Shown: positions 25,007 to 34,894, numbered from the stretch's first letter. The stretch: DNA of 64,000 bases from Chryseobacterium luteum (GCF_000737785.1 NZ_JPRO01000004.1:186001-250000); one strand, 5' to 3'. A program made the numbers and translations. The notes: generated from the sequence alone by a model not told the origin.

Positions 25007-25501
25007 TTATTTTTTTATATTATACCAATAAAAAACTCTATTATATTCGTCACTTGATTTTATAAAAGATAGTAATGTATGCGTTAAATTTCCAAAATAT
25101 TCAGTTTCTTTCTTGTCTTTTATATATTGATTATCACTATTTATTAATTCTTGATCATCATAGATGTAAACTGATGTTGTATTATAATCCTCATTTTTAT
25201 AGAGAGAATATAATAACGTATTTTTCTTCAGTTTGGTTTTAAAATATAAATCACTAATCTCTTTTTTTTGAATAAAATTTAAAGGAATATAAGCTTTAAA
25301 ACTCTCTTTTTCAATATTAGTAGTATCGATAAAAGTATTCCTATCATAAAAAATTTCCTCATAAATGCCTGTTTTACTATTATATAATCGCTCCTCAACC
25401 AGCTTCGATTGATAACAAACTCTATATTCATACTTAAACTCTATGTTTTGTGAATATGTCAAATTCCAGCAAATTAAAAATAGCCATATAATTTTTTTCA
25501 T
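25007..25501 (-). CDS. candidate immunity protein of the main Rhs toxin
   Basis: This is a 164-residue exported protein: signal peptide at residues 1-17 (ending TYSQ), then a small beta-rich domain. It begins 13 bases after the stop codon of the 2313-residue Rhs gene, the standard place for the cognate immunity gene. A truncated copy lies at 20711-21115. Periplasmic location fits a toxin with an extracytoplasmic target. No family match is seen. Confidence 0.72.
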   Translation of the reverse strand: MKKIIWLFLICWNLTYSQNIEFKYEYRVCYQSKLVEERLYNSKTGIYEEIFYDRNTFIDTTNIEKESFKAYIPLNFIQKKEISDLYFKTKLKKNTLLYSLYKNEDYNTTSVYIYDDQELINSDNQYIKDKKETEYFGNLTHTLLSFIKSSDEYNRVFYWYNIKK

Positions 25502-25514
25502 AGCTTTTATGTTA

Positions 25515-28500
25515 TTATTTAATAGTCCTATTAAAGATAGGTGAAAGTTTTTGATATGTACGGTTAAAAAAATTCATTTGCGTCTGAGTTAATTTTTTCA
25601 AAGTTTCATCCAAAGTATATTGACTAGAAAAATAAGAACGAGGTCTAAAACTAAGCCCATTAATATTTGCTATATCATGTTCTGAAAATGCTAAAGCAAG
25701 ATGTTCCGTAGTATCACTATACACACCTTTTATATCAATTTTCATATCCGGTAGAAAAAAAGCGTTGCTATATGCATGTCCTGTTTCATGTAACATGATA
25801 AATTTCAATAAATATTTATCAGCTGCGGCTCTAGGTGAATACATAATATTAGATGCGCCGGTCCAAAAATCTCTTTCACCAGTATAAGCTAGGAATTGCT
25901 TTGCTCCATTCTCTCCCATATCTAAATAACCATTTGAAGCTGTTTTACCTATCGTTTGCTCACCAACTCCAAAATCTTCATTGGGTTTGAATAATTTATT
26001 TTGAGTTTCAGAAATATTACGTGTCAATTGGTCATTAGTGAGTGAAGAATCATAATTTGTATTTCCTTTTATGTCCTTACTTGTAGTTCCTTTATTTGTA
26101 TAATTTTTATTGTAAATAGAATGTTGTATTATATAGCTGATACCTCCCATTGCTCCTCCTATTGTAGCTCCCATTAAAATGCCCTTAATAAAATCTGTGC
26201 CATTTACTATAGAGGTAATTGCTCCACTCACTGCGCCAGATACTGCACCATTGCCTACAGCTGCCCAAAAACCGGCTCCCGAAAATACGGGGCCTATTCC
26301 ATAAGTTACTGCTGCTACAGCAGCACTCAATAGAGTTGTTTTAAGGGATTTGCCTAAATCCCAGTTCTGTCCGCTAATAGAAACTCCAACAGTATAACTG
26401 AACGATGCTACCATAGCTCCAATAATTACAGCTGATAAGAATGCAGATTCAACGATCCACTCTCCGTTAGGATCATTAAACATCAGAGGATTATTCAATA
26501 CATACCCATATTTATTATAATTCTGGGTATTGGTAGGATCCTGGATGTTCTCATCAGCATTTAAGAATCTTCTCAGTAACGGATCGTACAGTCTTCCGTT
26601 CATGTGGATGATGCCTACTTCTGCAAAATGCTCATGGCTTGTGTAGCCTCTTTCCAATAATAATGAAGTAGTATCGATTATATTTTTATCTGTGATAATT
26701 GGACCGTTTCCTATTTGCAGATGGGTGAAATTACCCCAGGCATCAAAATGTCTCTGTTCCAGTTTATTTCCTGCTTCATCACTGATGGCTAAAATACTTC
26801 CTATATAATCTTTATGCAAGAATTTATAAGAACCAGCTGTTTCATCATAATTTTTAAGATAAATAATATTACTCTCGTAAGGAGTTCCTCCAATATAAAG
26901 GACGTGTTTTTCCTTTCCGGTGGTGTTGTCTTTTACGACTTCAAAGCTTCCATCTTCATTGTAAAATTTCGTGAATTTACCATCTCCATCAATACTGAAA
27001 TTACCTCGATATGTTACCTTTTGCCTCATACTGGTTAAGCCATATTGGAAAGCTACATCCCCTTTCATCCCGTCTATGAATACAGGGTCGTTATTTTCGT
27101 TATAGACAATACTTTGGATCAGATCATTATTATAATTTTGAGTTCCTGCTGCATTTAAAGTCATTCCGGTCGGTTGGTAGATCTTGGCAGAATTTTCATA
27201 CTTCATCGTTCCTACCTGATCATTTTCCAGGATTCTACCTTTAACGTCATAAGTATTTTGCGAAAGTTGTCCCGTTTTAGGATTTGTCCAGCTAATTAAT
27301 CTATTATTATCATCATAATTAAATGATTCAATAATATTGAAATTTCCTAATGTTTTTCTAAGATTCAATTCATTTTTTACAGCATTGAAAGTATATTGTA
27401 TATTTAAAATACTTTGCTGCGAAGGAGACAGGTGTTTAATTTCTTTTAGAAAACCTGTAGTATCATCATATAAATTAGTAATATTCGATGCACCAAGCTT
27501 TGCTGATAATACCTGACCTTTGACATTGGTTCCTTGCAGCTCCCACAGGCTTTTACCTGTTACTTTGTCTTTTACCTGATAAAGTTCTCCGTTCCACGTA
27601 CTATATACATTTTCTATCTGAACTTTAGTAAGAACTCCTGAAGAGTATAATTGCTTTTCATAAGAAATTATTCTTGCTTTATCATCATAGGTTATGCCTT
27701 TTTGTATAAAGTATCTTCCGTTGCTGTTTTCTGAAGAAGAGAGTAGTCTTCCCTGTGGATCATAAACCACATTAGAGCTGTATGCCTTTCCTTTAGATGT
27801 TCCGGATTTAGAAATGATTCTTCCTTTATCGTCATATGAATAAGAAATTATTTTATTGGTTGCCTGTCCGCCATCAGTGGTAGAAAGTTCTTTTTGGGAA
27901 ATGAGCTGCCCTAAGCTGTTATACGTAAATTCCTTTGTCCCTTTCGGACTGATGATCTTTTTAGGTTGTCCGAATCCATCATATTCGTATTTATACAATC
28001 CGTTGGAAGGGTCATTGAACTCTGATTTTCTTCCCCAGGAATCATATTTGGTAGTGACCATGTTTTCAGCATACTGTGCCTTGATCTGCTCTCCCGCTGC
28101 ATTGTATGAGAATTGGATCGTTCCTCCTTTATCAGTTGTAGAAACTACGTTTCCTAAAGCATCGGTCGTTTTTGAGTTTGTTCTGCCATAATCCTCAAGA
28201 TTTACTTCTTTAATAGTAGTAGTATTTCCTGAAACAGTCGTTTCCATTTTCTTGCCATTAAATGAAGTTGTGGTCACTTTAGCAGGGAAAAAATTATCAT
28301 CGTAGGCAATTGTATTCCATTGATTAGTACTCTGTCCTTCAAAATAAGGCTCTGATTCTTTCAGTTTTCTTCCCAGAATATCATATTGAATTTCTTTGGA
28401 TATATACTGCCCTTGACCGAATGCTTTGATAGAGGTTTTGTAATTCTGTCCTAATTTATTAGTAAATTTCTTAGAAACCTCACCATCGGAATCATATTGG

Positions 28501-31500
28501 GTAACAATGATATTAGATTGATTGTCTTTTTCGTATGTATATGTTGTTATTCCCGCTAAATTGGTCTTAGAAGTTTCCAGCTTACCCCAATTATCATAGG
28601 TATTGGTTAAAGTATTGCCTAAAGGATCGGTTTGTTTTTTAATCTGTCCCCAATCATTATATTCAATACTTGTTTCTAATCCTAAATTATCAGTTTTCTT
28701 TACAACAAATCTTCCTTTTGGATCATATTGTGCTGTTGTTGTTTGTGTCTGAGAATCTATACTGTTACTAATGGTTTTCTGTGTGATATTTCCCAAACCA
28801 TCATAGTTATAAGTTTCATGTAAGTATCCGGTATTATCCCTGTTCCAGGTTTTCTGTGTTTTTAAAAGATTGTTTTCATAAGTATATTCTTCTTTTGCAG
28901 ACTTTGTATCTCCATAAACTTGGATAGCATCTATTTTCGTCTTTGGACGACCAATATAATAATCCGGACCCGCTCCCGAAGGATTGTGAATATATTCAAA
29001 ATTAGACGTAGTTATGGCATATCCATTATTGACATTGGATATACTTTGAGCCGGAAGGTAATAATCTCCATAAGTAATGCTTCCTGTTGTAAGCGTTCCT
29101 GTTAAAAAGTCTTTTGTTTTTGTACTTGTAGGAATAAATGCTGTAACGACCTTAGGCCTGTCAGCATCTGTAACAGTAGGTACGACCTGACCATTCAACA
29201 GCTTATCAGCTTGATAAATGATAGATTTGAAACTTAATAATTGGGTATTATTCTCAGAAATATCCGTTGGGAAAATTAGATTTTCGTTATTGGTTTTAAT
29301 TGACCATTCCTTTAGTGGAACTCCATCATTGAGAGGGTCAATCTCTGCTCCTGACCAGATTTTGGTATTTTCAAGCCCTTCGGAATACCATGAAGAATGG
29401 GCAGACTGACGGAGACCGATCATCCCTTTCCCAGTAAGATGAATTATAAAACCTCTGTATCTGAAATCCTGAATTAATGTTCCATTAGGAATATTTTGCT
29501 TAAGCCTTGATACAGCTACTGATAATGGAATTTGTTCTAGTTCAAAATAAGGAAATAATTCCTTTTTGATAGGTTTGTAAAAATTAGTATCAGCTATAGA
29601 ATTAAGGTCTTGATAAGAAACTTCTGTTGTAATACCACCTTGTTTAATAAATTTAGCTCTTGCTAAAGTAGGAACATAGGAATAATCATATTGAGTAACA
29701 TAGTTGTAAGCACAACCAATTACTCCCGAACAATCATCAGGTCTGCCAATAGATATGATCTGTTGATTAGTTCGGTTTAAACTCAGAGTCCCGAAAGGAA
29801 TCACTTTTTCAGCATATTCCCTTCTCCAATCTCTTACTCTGTAAAAGTGTAAATCTCCGTTTGTTTGGATAGGTGAATCTAATAAACTCACATTATAATC
29901 TCCACCTGCGCTTGATAAAAATTTCTTAGCAAAATTTGCGGAATTGTCTGTTGTTGTTTTATTAACTGAATAAACAAAAGTTCGCAAGACTGTTTTCTCC
30001 TGATCATGATGCGCACTCCATTCATGATTGTTGATAAATACATAGCTAACAACAATATCTGATTTGCCATCTGCATCCAGATCTGCAACATTGTATTGAA
30101 AATATCTACTTTCCGAATATGAGCAGCCTCCTCCTGCTTCCCATACATTATGACTGCTTTCCATCAACACTTCACCTCCGGAGCTATAATAAATAAAATT
30201 ATTTATCGTGGATTGATTGAATTTTTTTCCATCAGAAATATATAAATTCCAGTTATAAGATTTATTAGTCTGGGGAACTAAAACATCTACCTTGCTGTCT
30301 CCGTTGAAGTCTCCAAATAAAGCCCCAGCGAAAATTCCCTCAAACTTTTGTCCTGAAAAGTCCCCAATATTTATTTTTACATAATTCCCGGCAGGCTGTT
30401 TATGATAATTATAAGCATCAGTGATCGTTCCGTCAGATTTTATCCGGATAATATCCTGTATACCATCCCCATTTAAATCAGCAAAACGGTTATTTTTATT
30501 GTTATCCAATGAATTATTCATATTTACTCCCTCATCATATTTATAGATACTGTTATTAATATCTATATTTTCATCAATATCTACCAAAAATGATGAATAG
30601 TATGTGAAAAGATCTATTGTACCACCAGGTGGTATTATGTTTATAATATCATCTCCATATTCTACATTAGAGGAATTAATTTGAGGTTGCAGGAGAGTTA
30701 GCTGGGAATCGGTAGGTTCTGCTATCCCATTATTCTCAATATTAGAGACTTGATCAGCATAAGGTGCACTCGTACATCTGTTTCTTCTGTTAAATCCTAT
30801 CATCAGCTCTGAGATACCATCTCCATCATAGTCATAACTCTCCAAATAGCTTACATTGAGTGGCACTGATGCAGTACATTCAGACCCGCCGCTCAACTCA
30901 CCACCTGGGGTATATATGCTGTAAGGAATTACTTTTGAATATTCCAGTTTAAATTTAAAATTAGAAGTATCAGCAGAATATATCAATAATTCATAGTTTG
31001 GCTTGTTAGGATCTGAAGTTGCAACTTTATGCGGTATTACTATTCCTATCTTATTTTTTACATAGCCATCTTTTTTAAAAGTTACAGCTGTAGCTTTTGC
31101 AAATTCTTCTGCAGTAAATCTTGAAAGCTCATATTGCATTGGTATAACAGGAGAGTCTTTGTAAACCGAATTTTTAAAGTGTATAGATCCTACCGGCCCA
31201 GATGGAGAACTGCCGGGATTAGGTATAAATTCAAGATAATCGGTAATACCATCCATATCAAAATCTCCATACTTTTTTGTATTATTAGTAGCGATATTGT
31301 TTTCTTTAGTAGTTTCTTCATTACCTGATTGATATGGCTCGTACCCTATTGTAATAGGATTAGCAGCTTGATCATTGGAATTATATTCTATTATTTTATT
31401 TGCAAATTGATAACTGGCTCCATTATTAATATATTCCACAGCATATCTTTTAAATTGATTGCCATTCGTTTTTACAATAATTTCTTTTAACTGTTTATTT

Positions 31501-32456
31501 TGTACAAATTTAATTCCACTTAAATAATTAATTTCATTTAAAATTCTCTCATTAAAGTAGTTCAGCTCAATCTTATTAAAATGGGGTTTGCCTGCACCTT
31601 CATTTCCTCCCCATTCTATGCTAGATATAACAGCCACGTTAGTAGAAGTAGTCTGTGTATAATTATACGAAATATAATTCCCCTGTGCATCTTTCCATTT
31701 GACAATATTGTATTCCAATGGTGTTCTTGCTGTACTATTTCCCGAGACTGCTGCTCCATACCAGGCCTGAGACCCGTCTTCAAAAGTCAATTCCCAATAT
31801 TCAGGACCCTGCCATAGCTGTCCTGTAACTGCTCCTATAGATTTAATTTTAACATTAGAATATTTTTCAGTCACGTATTCCGCACCATCCTTGCCATATT
31901 CTCCAGATTTTAGAATTAACCTTTGGCCGTTAAAGTTGTAATAATCGGAATAGTCTAATTGGATTCCTTTAATTCCCCCATCTTTCTCAATGTTTTTACC
32001 AATCCTTGAGATTGAAGTAATTCCTGATAAATTCCAGCCATATCCTGCAATTCCATTTCCTGAACTACTGTTATAGGTGAGATTGATCTGTGGAGCAACA
32101 GACTTCACTCCCGGAGGTAGAGCAATGGGTAAAGTAAACTGTAATTGTCCTACTCCATTGACTTCAATATTTCCTTTAGTATCATGAAACTTATTATCAG
32201 TTGTTTCAATAGTTCCAGTTGGATTACCTACACCAGCTCCAGAATCAATAGGCCCTCCTCCCGGATTTTCTGTACCAGGACCTATTTTAGCAATAAACGG
32301 GTTTGATACATCTGACTTAGCATGAAATCCCTCTGTAAGAATCACAGTCTGCGGATCCTGAACAGTACGCGAAGTACTTTCAGATTGGTATAATATAGTT
32401 TGTGAATATCCTAATATTGAGATACAAGATATAATGAATGAATAGAAAATTTTCAT
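25515..32456 (-). CDS. SpvB/FG-GAP/Rhs polymorphic toxin with HExxH C-terminal tip
   Basis: This is a 2313-residue secreted protein. A signal peptide (1-19) is followed by a linker and an SpvB/TcdB-like domain (about 85-340). FG-GAP/VCBS calcium-binding repeats (DxDxDGxxD-type loops such as YDYDGDGISE and ADLNGDGIQD) lie between about 390 and 790. A TcdB middle-like region and many RHS/YD repeats (about 1200-1900) come next, then an Rhs core ending RLYDPLLRRFLNADENIQ near 1955-1970. A hydrophobic glycine-rich linker leads to a roughly 220-residue variable tip with HETGH at 2223-2227, a zinc-peptidase motif. The Rhs part should form a cocoon that encloses the tip until release. The immunity gene follows at 25501. 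The target is unknown. Confidence 0.9.
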   Translation of the reverse strand: MKIFYSFIISCISILGYSQTILYQSESTSRTVQDPQTVILTEGFHAKSDVSNPFIAKIGPGTENPGGGPIDSGAGVGNPTGTIETTDNKFHDTKGNIEVNGVGQLQFTLPIALPPGVKSVAPQINLTYNSSSGNGIAGYGWNLSGITSISRIGKNIEKDGGIKGIQLDYSDYYNFNGQRLILKSGEYGKDGAEYVTEKYSNVKIKSIGAVTGQLWQGPEYWELTFEDGSQAWYGAAVSGNSTARTPLEYNIVKWKDAQGNYISYNYTQTTSTNVAVISSIEWGGNEGAGKPHFNKIELNYFNERILNEINYLSGIKFVQNKQLKEIIVKTNGNQFKRYAVEYINNGASYQFANKIIEYNSNDQAANPITIGYEPYQSGNEETTKENNIATNNTKKYGDFDMDGITDYLEFIPNPGSSPSGPVGSIHFKNSVYKDSPVIPMQYELSRFTAEEFAKATAVTFKKDGYVKNKIGIVIPHKVATSDPNKPNYELLIYSADTSNFKFKLEYSKVIPYSIYTPGGELSGGSECTASVPLNVSYLESYDYDGDGISELMIGFNRRNRCTSAPYADQVSNIENNGIAEPTDSQLTLLQPQINSSNVEYGDDIINIIPPGGTIDLFTYYSSFLVDIDENIDINNSIYKYDEGVNMNNSLDNNKNNRFADLNGDGIQDIIRIKSDGTITDAYNYHKQPAGNYVKINIGDFSGQKFEGIFAGALFGDFNGDSKVDVLVPQTNKSYNWNLYISDGKKFNQSTINNFIYYSSGGEVLMESSHNVWEAGGGCSYSESRYFQYNVADLDADGKSDIVVSYVFINNHEWSAHHDQEKTVLRTFVYSVNKTTTDNSANFAKKFLSSAGGDYNVSLLDSPIQTNGDLHFYRVRDWRREYAEKVIPFGTLSLNRTNQQIISIGRPDDCSGVIGCAYNYVTQYDYSYVPTLARAKFIKQGGITTEVSYQDLNSIADTNFYKPIKKELFPYFELEQIPLSVAVSRLKQNIPNGTLIQDFRYRGFIIHLTGKGMIGLRQSAHSSWYSEGLENTKIWSGAEIDPLNDGVPLKEWSIKTNNENLIFPTDISENNTQLLSFKSIIYQADKLLNGQVVPTVTDADRPKVVTAFIPTSTKTKDFLTGTLTTGSITYGDYYLPAQSISNVNNGYAITTSNFEYIHNPSGAGPDYYIGRPKTKIDAIQVYGDTKSAKEEYTYENNLLKTQKTWNRDNTGYLHETYNYDGLGNITQKTISNSIDSQTQTTTAQYDPKGRFVVKKTDNLGLETSIEYNDWGQIKKQTDPLGNTLTNTYDNWGKLETSKTNLAGITTYTYEKDNQSNIIVTQYDSDGEVSKKFTNKLGQNYKTSIKAFGQGQYISKEIQYDILGRKLKESEPYFEGQSTNQWNTIAYDDNFFPAKVTTTSFNGKKMETTVSGNTTTIKEVNLEDYGRTNSKTTDALGNVVSTTDKGGTIQFSYNAAGEQIKAQYAENMVTTKYDSWGRKSEFNDPSNGLYKYEYDGFGQPKKIISPKGTKEFTYNSLGQLISQKELSTTDGGQATNKIISYSYDDKGRIISKSGTSKGKAYSSNVVYDPQGRLLSSSENSNGRYFIQKGITYDDKARIISYEKQLYSSGVLTKVQIENVYSTWNGELYQVKDKVTGKSLWELQGTNVKGQVLSAKLGASNITNLYDDTTGFLKEIKHLSPSQQSILNIQYTFNAVKNELNLRKTLGNFNIIESFNYDDNNRLISWTNPKTGQLSQNTYDVKGRILENDQVGTMKYENSAKIYQPTGMTLNAAGTQNYNNDLIQSIVYNENNDPVFIDGMKGDVAFQYGLTSMRQKVTYRGNFSIDGDGKFTKFYNEDGSFEVVKDNTTGKEKHVLYIGGTPYESNIIYLKNYDETAGSYKFLHKDYIGSILAISDEAGNKLEQRHFDAWGNFTHLQIGNGPIITDKNIIDTTSLLLERGYTSHEHFAEVGIIHMNGRLYDPLLRRFLNADENIQDPTNTQNYNKYGYVLNNPLMFNDPNGEWIVESAFLSAVIIGAMVASFSYTVGVSISGQNWDLGKSLKTTLLSAAVAAVTYGIGPVFSGAGFWAAVGNGAVSGAVSGAITSIVNGTDFIKGILMGATIGGAMGGISYIIQHSIYNKNYTNKGTTSKDIKGNTNYDSSLTNDQLTRNISETQNKLFKPNEDFGVGEQTIGKTASNGYLDMGENGAKQFLAYTGERDFWTGASNIMYSPRAAADKYLLKFIMLHETGHAYSNAFFLPDMKIDIKGVYSDTTEHLALAFSEHDIANINGLSFRPRSYFSSQYTLDETLKKLTQTQMNFFNRTYQKLSPIFNRTIK

Positions 32457-32498
32457 ATTCTTTGTGCTTAAATTAATGGATAACGAATGAAACGAAGC

Positions 32499-32981
32499 TT
32501 ATCGTTTTGTAATATTTTTACTGAAAATTCTACCGTCTTTTAACGTGAAACGTACAACATACACCCCCCATTCATATCCGGACATATTGATCTTCAACTG
32601 GCGGTTCAATCCCGGAATATTCTGTTGCTGGAATTTCCAATGAACCGTACTGTGTTGATAAAGTGAAACAGATTCTATTAGTCCATCTACTTCTTCTGTC
32701 CAGTCTATGGTAAGGACATCATTTACTGGAACTGGATAGAGTCTTATCTGCTTCCAAAAAGTTGCTTCATCTATGGCTGGCGCTTGAGGATCAGGCTGAA
32801 CTTGGATTATAGAAGTTGTTTTAGTTTCTGTTTTTGTAGGTTCTTGTGCTGTCTTTGCTGCTGAGTTGGTTCCTCTGTATCTTTGGTTTCCTGCTTCATC
32901 ATATTTGAAATAAACCTCAGTTTGGGAAAAGCCTAGAAAGCCTATAAATAATGAGAATATCGAAAGTAATTTTGTTTTCAT
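32499..32981 (-). CDS. small secreted protein with type IX-like sorting tail, upstream of Rhs gene
   Basis: This is a 160-residue protein with a signal peptide (1-19, ending GFSQ) and a disordered T/Q/P-rich middle. Its C-terminal domain resembles a type IX secretion sorting domain: LYPVPVNDVLTIDW, then INMSGYEWGVYVVRF and a KxITKR end. It lies 42 bases before the Rhs gene on the same strand, so the two are probably co-transcribed. It may help export or surface display of the toxin. Confidence 0.7.
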   Translation of the reverse strand: MKTKLLSIFSLFIGFLGFSQTEVYFKYDEAGNQRYRGTNSAAKTAQEPTKTETKTTSIIQVQPDPQAPAIDEATFWKQIRLYPVPVNDVLTIDWTEEVDGLIESVSLYQHSTVHWKFQQQNIPGLNRQLKINMSGYEWGVYVVRFTLKDGRIFSKNITKR

Positions 32982-32989
32982 CTGTATGT

Positions 32990-33826
32990 TTATTTTTTCG
33001 TGGAAAGAATTTGTTGAACTTGCTTTTTCAACTCTTTTATATCTTCTGATTGGGTTTTCAAAGTTTTGTTTTCTTCCTGAAGGTACTTTATCTGTTTATT
33101 CTGTTCAATGGAATACAAAGTCAATTCTTCTATCTTTTCCATAAGTTTGGCATTCATTTCAGCTACATTAATACCTTTTTTGAGAATCTCTTCTTCTGAT
33201 GGAATATTAGGAAGGTGTCCATTCTTTTGAATATGCTTTTCTACTTCTTCCAAAGTATTCAGTTTATAGTCTTTTTTGAATACATAATCTGCCCATACAT
33301 TTGCTTTTACTTCAACTTCTTTCGCAAAAATTTTGCCATCGAATCTTGCAATGGCGTTATTGAAGAATTTTATCCAGGTCCCATTGGCATGGTCTTGAAC
33401 GCCGATATAATATTTTCCGTCATTGTTATTATTGGGCATTGAAAGAATAATGTTATGTGTATTTCCTTTATTTCTAAGGACTGTATCTCCGGTTTGTCCA
33501 CCGAAGCATCCGTCACAGGTGGATTTTATGATTTGAAATGATCCCAGTGAACTGGCTACTTCTAAAACCGGCCCCTCAGCTTTGTATATTCTGAAAAATG
33601 CTTCACCGCTTCCTACGGGATCACCTGTTCCTACTTTTATTTTCCCATCAGGAAGTATACGCATGACCTCTGTACTGTTGGTTTTTAAAACCAGAGGTTG
33701 GCTATCCGTTGTTCCAAGAAAGTTATTGGAAGGATTGATTCCGGAATTACCTGTAAGATTCCATGATTGGGCAAAAGTGAAAGATGATGCCAATAAGGCC
33801 AATGATAATAATTTTTGTTTCATCAT
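32990..33826 (-). CDS. secreted protein with C-terminal coiled coil (tail-fibre-like)
   Basis: This is a 278-residue protein with a signal peptide (1-19). The beta-rich middle has repeat-like FFRIYKAEGPVLEVAS and NNNDGKYYIGVQD segments. The C-terminal region YVFKKDYKLNTLEEVEKHI, HLPNIPSEEE, GINVAEMNAKLMEKIEELTLY ends in a coiled coil (about 235-275). This C-terminal module is common in Bacteroidetes surface or tail-fibre-like proteins and probably trimerises. It is the first gene of the cluster leading to the Rhs toxin, 8 bases before the next gene. Confidence 0.75.
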   Translation of the reverse strand: MMKQKLLSLALLASSFTFAQSWNLTGNSGINPSNNFLGTTDSQPLVLKTNSTEVMRILPDGKIKVGTGDPVGSGEAFFRIYKAEGPVLEVASSLGSFQIIKSTCDGCFGGQTGDTVLRNKGNTHNIILSMPNNNNDGKYYIGVQDHANGTWIKFFNNAIARFDGKIFAKEVEVKANVWADYVFKKDYKLNTLEEVEKHIQKNGHLPNIPSEEEILKKGINVAEMNAKLMEKIEELTLYSIEQNKQIKYLQEENKTLKTQSEDIKELKKQVQQILSTKK

Positions 33827-33858
33827 AATATGTAAAAATGTTTTGTCTTAATATTTTT

Positions 33859-33978
33859 GCAAAAGTATTCTTTTTTTAGCTCACAGTGAAAAGATTTATT
33901 TAACAAATTCAAATGTTAAGATTCTTACCTATAGCCTTTTGTGTCCGATCTCAATAATTTATACTGCAAAAGTATTCT
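33859..33978 (-). promoter_or_regulatory. two copies of a -7-containing repeat upstream of the Rhs cluster
   Basis: The 13-base string GCAAAAGTATTCT occurs at 33859-33871 and 33966-33978. On the minus strand each contains TACTTTTGC, a match to the -7 consensus. They may be tandem promoters of the secreted-protein/Rhs cluster. Confidence 0.5.
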
Positions 33979-34140
33979 GTCAAAACGACAAAACTCGTCG
34001 TATTAAAACAAGTTTTGAAAGATATAATTTTAGCTTATCTTCGTATTCTTAAAAGTATAAATAAAAACTACCCATCTTGGATCAAGTTCAAAATTTGGGA
34101 ACTAGATAAAGAGCTTGATATTAATCCTATGCCTTTTTGA
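33958..34140 (+). other. orphan open frame in a long intergenic region
   Basis: The gap 33868-34263 holds no clear gene. A 60-codon plus-strand frame without an ATG ends WIKFKIWELDKELDINPMPF-stop. It reads like protein but I cannot match it, and it may be a remnant. The two promoter-like repeats overlap its 5' part. Confidence 0.3.
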
Positions 34141-34263
34141 TGACTAAGGCGAGTCTTTTTATATGCCTTTTAGACATCAGCAGGAACTTTAGAAACTAGA
34201 ATTATTTGAAAAGGTGTAAATATGCCTCCCCTTATAATAGTCTGAATACAGTATATAAATAAA

Positions 34264-34287
34264 AAAAGCACTCAAAAGAGTGCTTTT
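34264..34287 (-). terminator. terminator of the tRNA-Met gene
   Basis: Arms AAAAGCACTC (34264-34273) and GAGTGCTTTT (34278-34287) have a 4-base loop. A T-run follows on the minus strand. It lies just downstream of the tRNA. Confidence 0.8.
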
Positions 34288-34290
34288 CTG

Positions 34291-34364
34291 TGGTCCCACC
34301 TGGGCTCGAACCAGGGACCACCTGATTATGAGTCAGGTGCTCTAACCAACTGAGCTATAGGACC
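34291..34364 (-). tRNA. tRNA with CAU anticodon (Met, or Ile2)
   Basis: This is a regular 74-base cloverleaf: acceptor GGTCCTA/TGGGACC, D arm with GCTC/GAGC, anticodon stem closing CTCATAA (CAU), T loop TTCGAGC and discriminator A, with no encoded CCA. All elements are canonical, unlike the tRNA-like RNAs at 113 and 11262-13975. Elongator Met and Ile2 (lysidine-modified) cannot be separated by eye. Confidence 0.92.
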
Positions 34365-34426
34365 TCAAAACTTGGTTAAATTTTGTGATTGCAAAAATAG
34401 CAAAATTTCTTTCACTACAAAACTTT

Positions 34427-34825
34427 TTATTGCTTTTCTTGACAAAGTTCTACCAGCACTCCATTCGTGGATTTCGGGTGCAGGAAGACAACTAATTTGT
34501 TATCAGCACCTTCTTTCGGTTCTTCGGAGATAAACTGGAATCCTTCTTTTTTTAATCTTTCAACCTCCTCAAGGATATTTTCTACACCAAATGCCAAATG
34601 ATGGATGCCCTCCCCCTTCTTATCTATAAATTTTGTGATAGGACTTTCAGTATTACTGGCTTCCAATAACTCAATTTTACTTTCTCCTGTTCCGTAAAAA
34701 GAAGTGATAACCCCTTCCCTTTCCACACTTTCTTTTTTATAGGATTCTTTTCCTAATAATTTGGCAAAAAGCTCATCAGAAACTCCCAAAGATTTTACGG
34801 CAATACCGATATGTTCTAGCTTCAT
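34427..34825 (-). CDS. mce: methylmalonyl-CoA epimerase
   Basis: This is a 132-residue glyoxalase/VOC-fold protein, the usual length. MKLEHIGIAVKSL, the GEGIHHLAFGVENI metal-binding region and the C-terminal FLHPKSTNGVLVELCQ are diagnostic. It interconverts (R)- and (S)-methylmalonyl-CoA between propionyl-CoA carboxylase and methylmalonyl-CoA mutase. It is divergent from rbfA and no other methylmalonyl gene is adjacent. Confidence 0.93.
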   Translation of the reverse strand: MKLEHIGIAVKSLGVSDELFAKLLGKESYKKESVEREGVITSFYGTGESKIELLEASNTESPITKFIDKKGEGIHHLAFGVENILEEVERLKKEGFQFISEEPKEGADNKLVVFLHPKSTNGVLVELCQEKQ

Positions 34826-34894
34826 AAATTATAATTAAATCGTAAATTTGATACCGGAGCTCAATTTCAAAGGTATCAATTCAAACAAAAGTAC

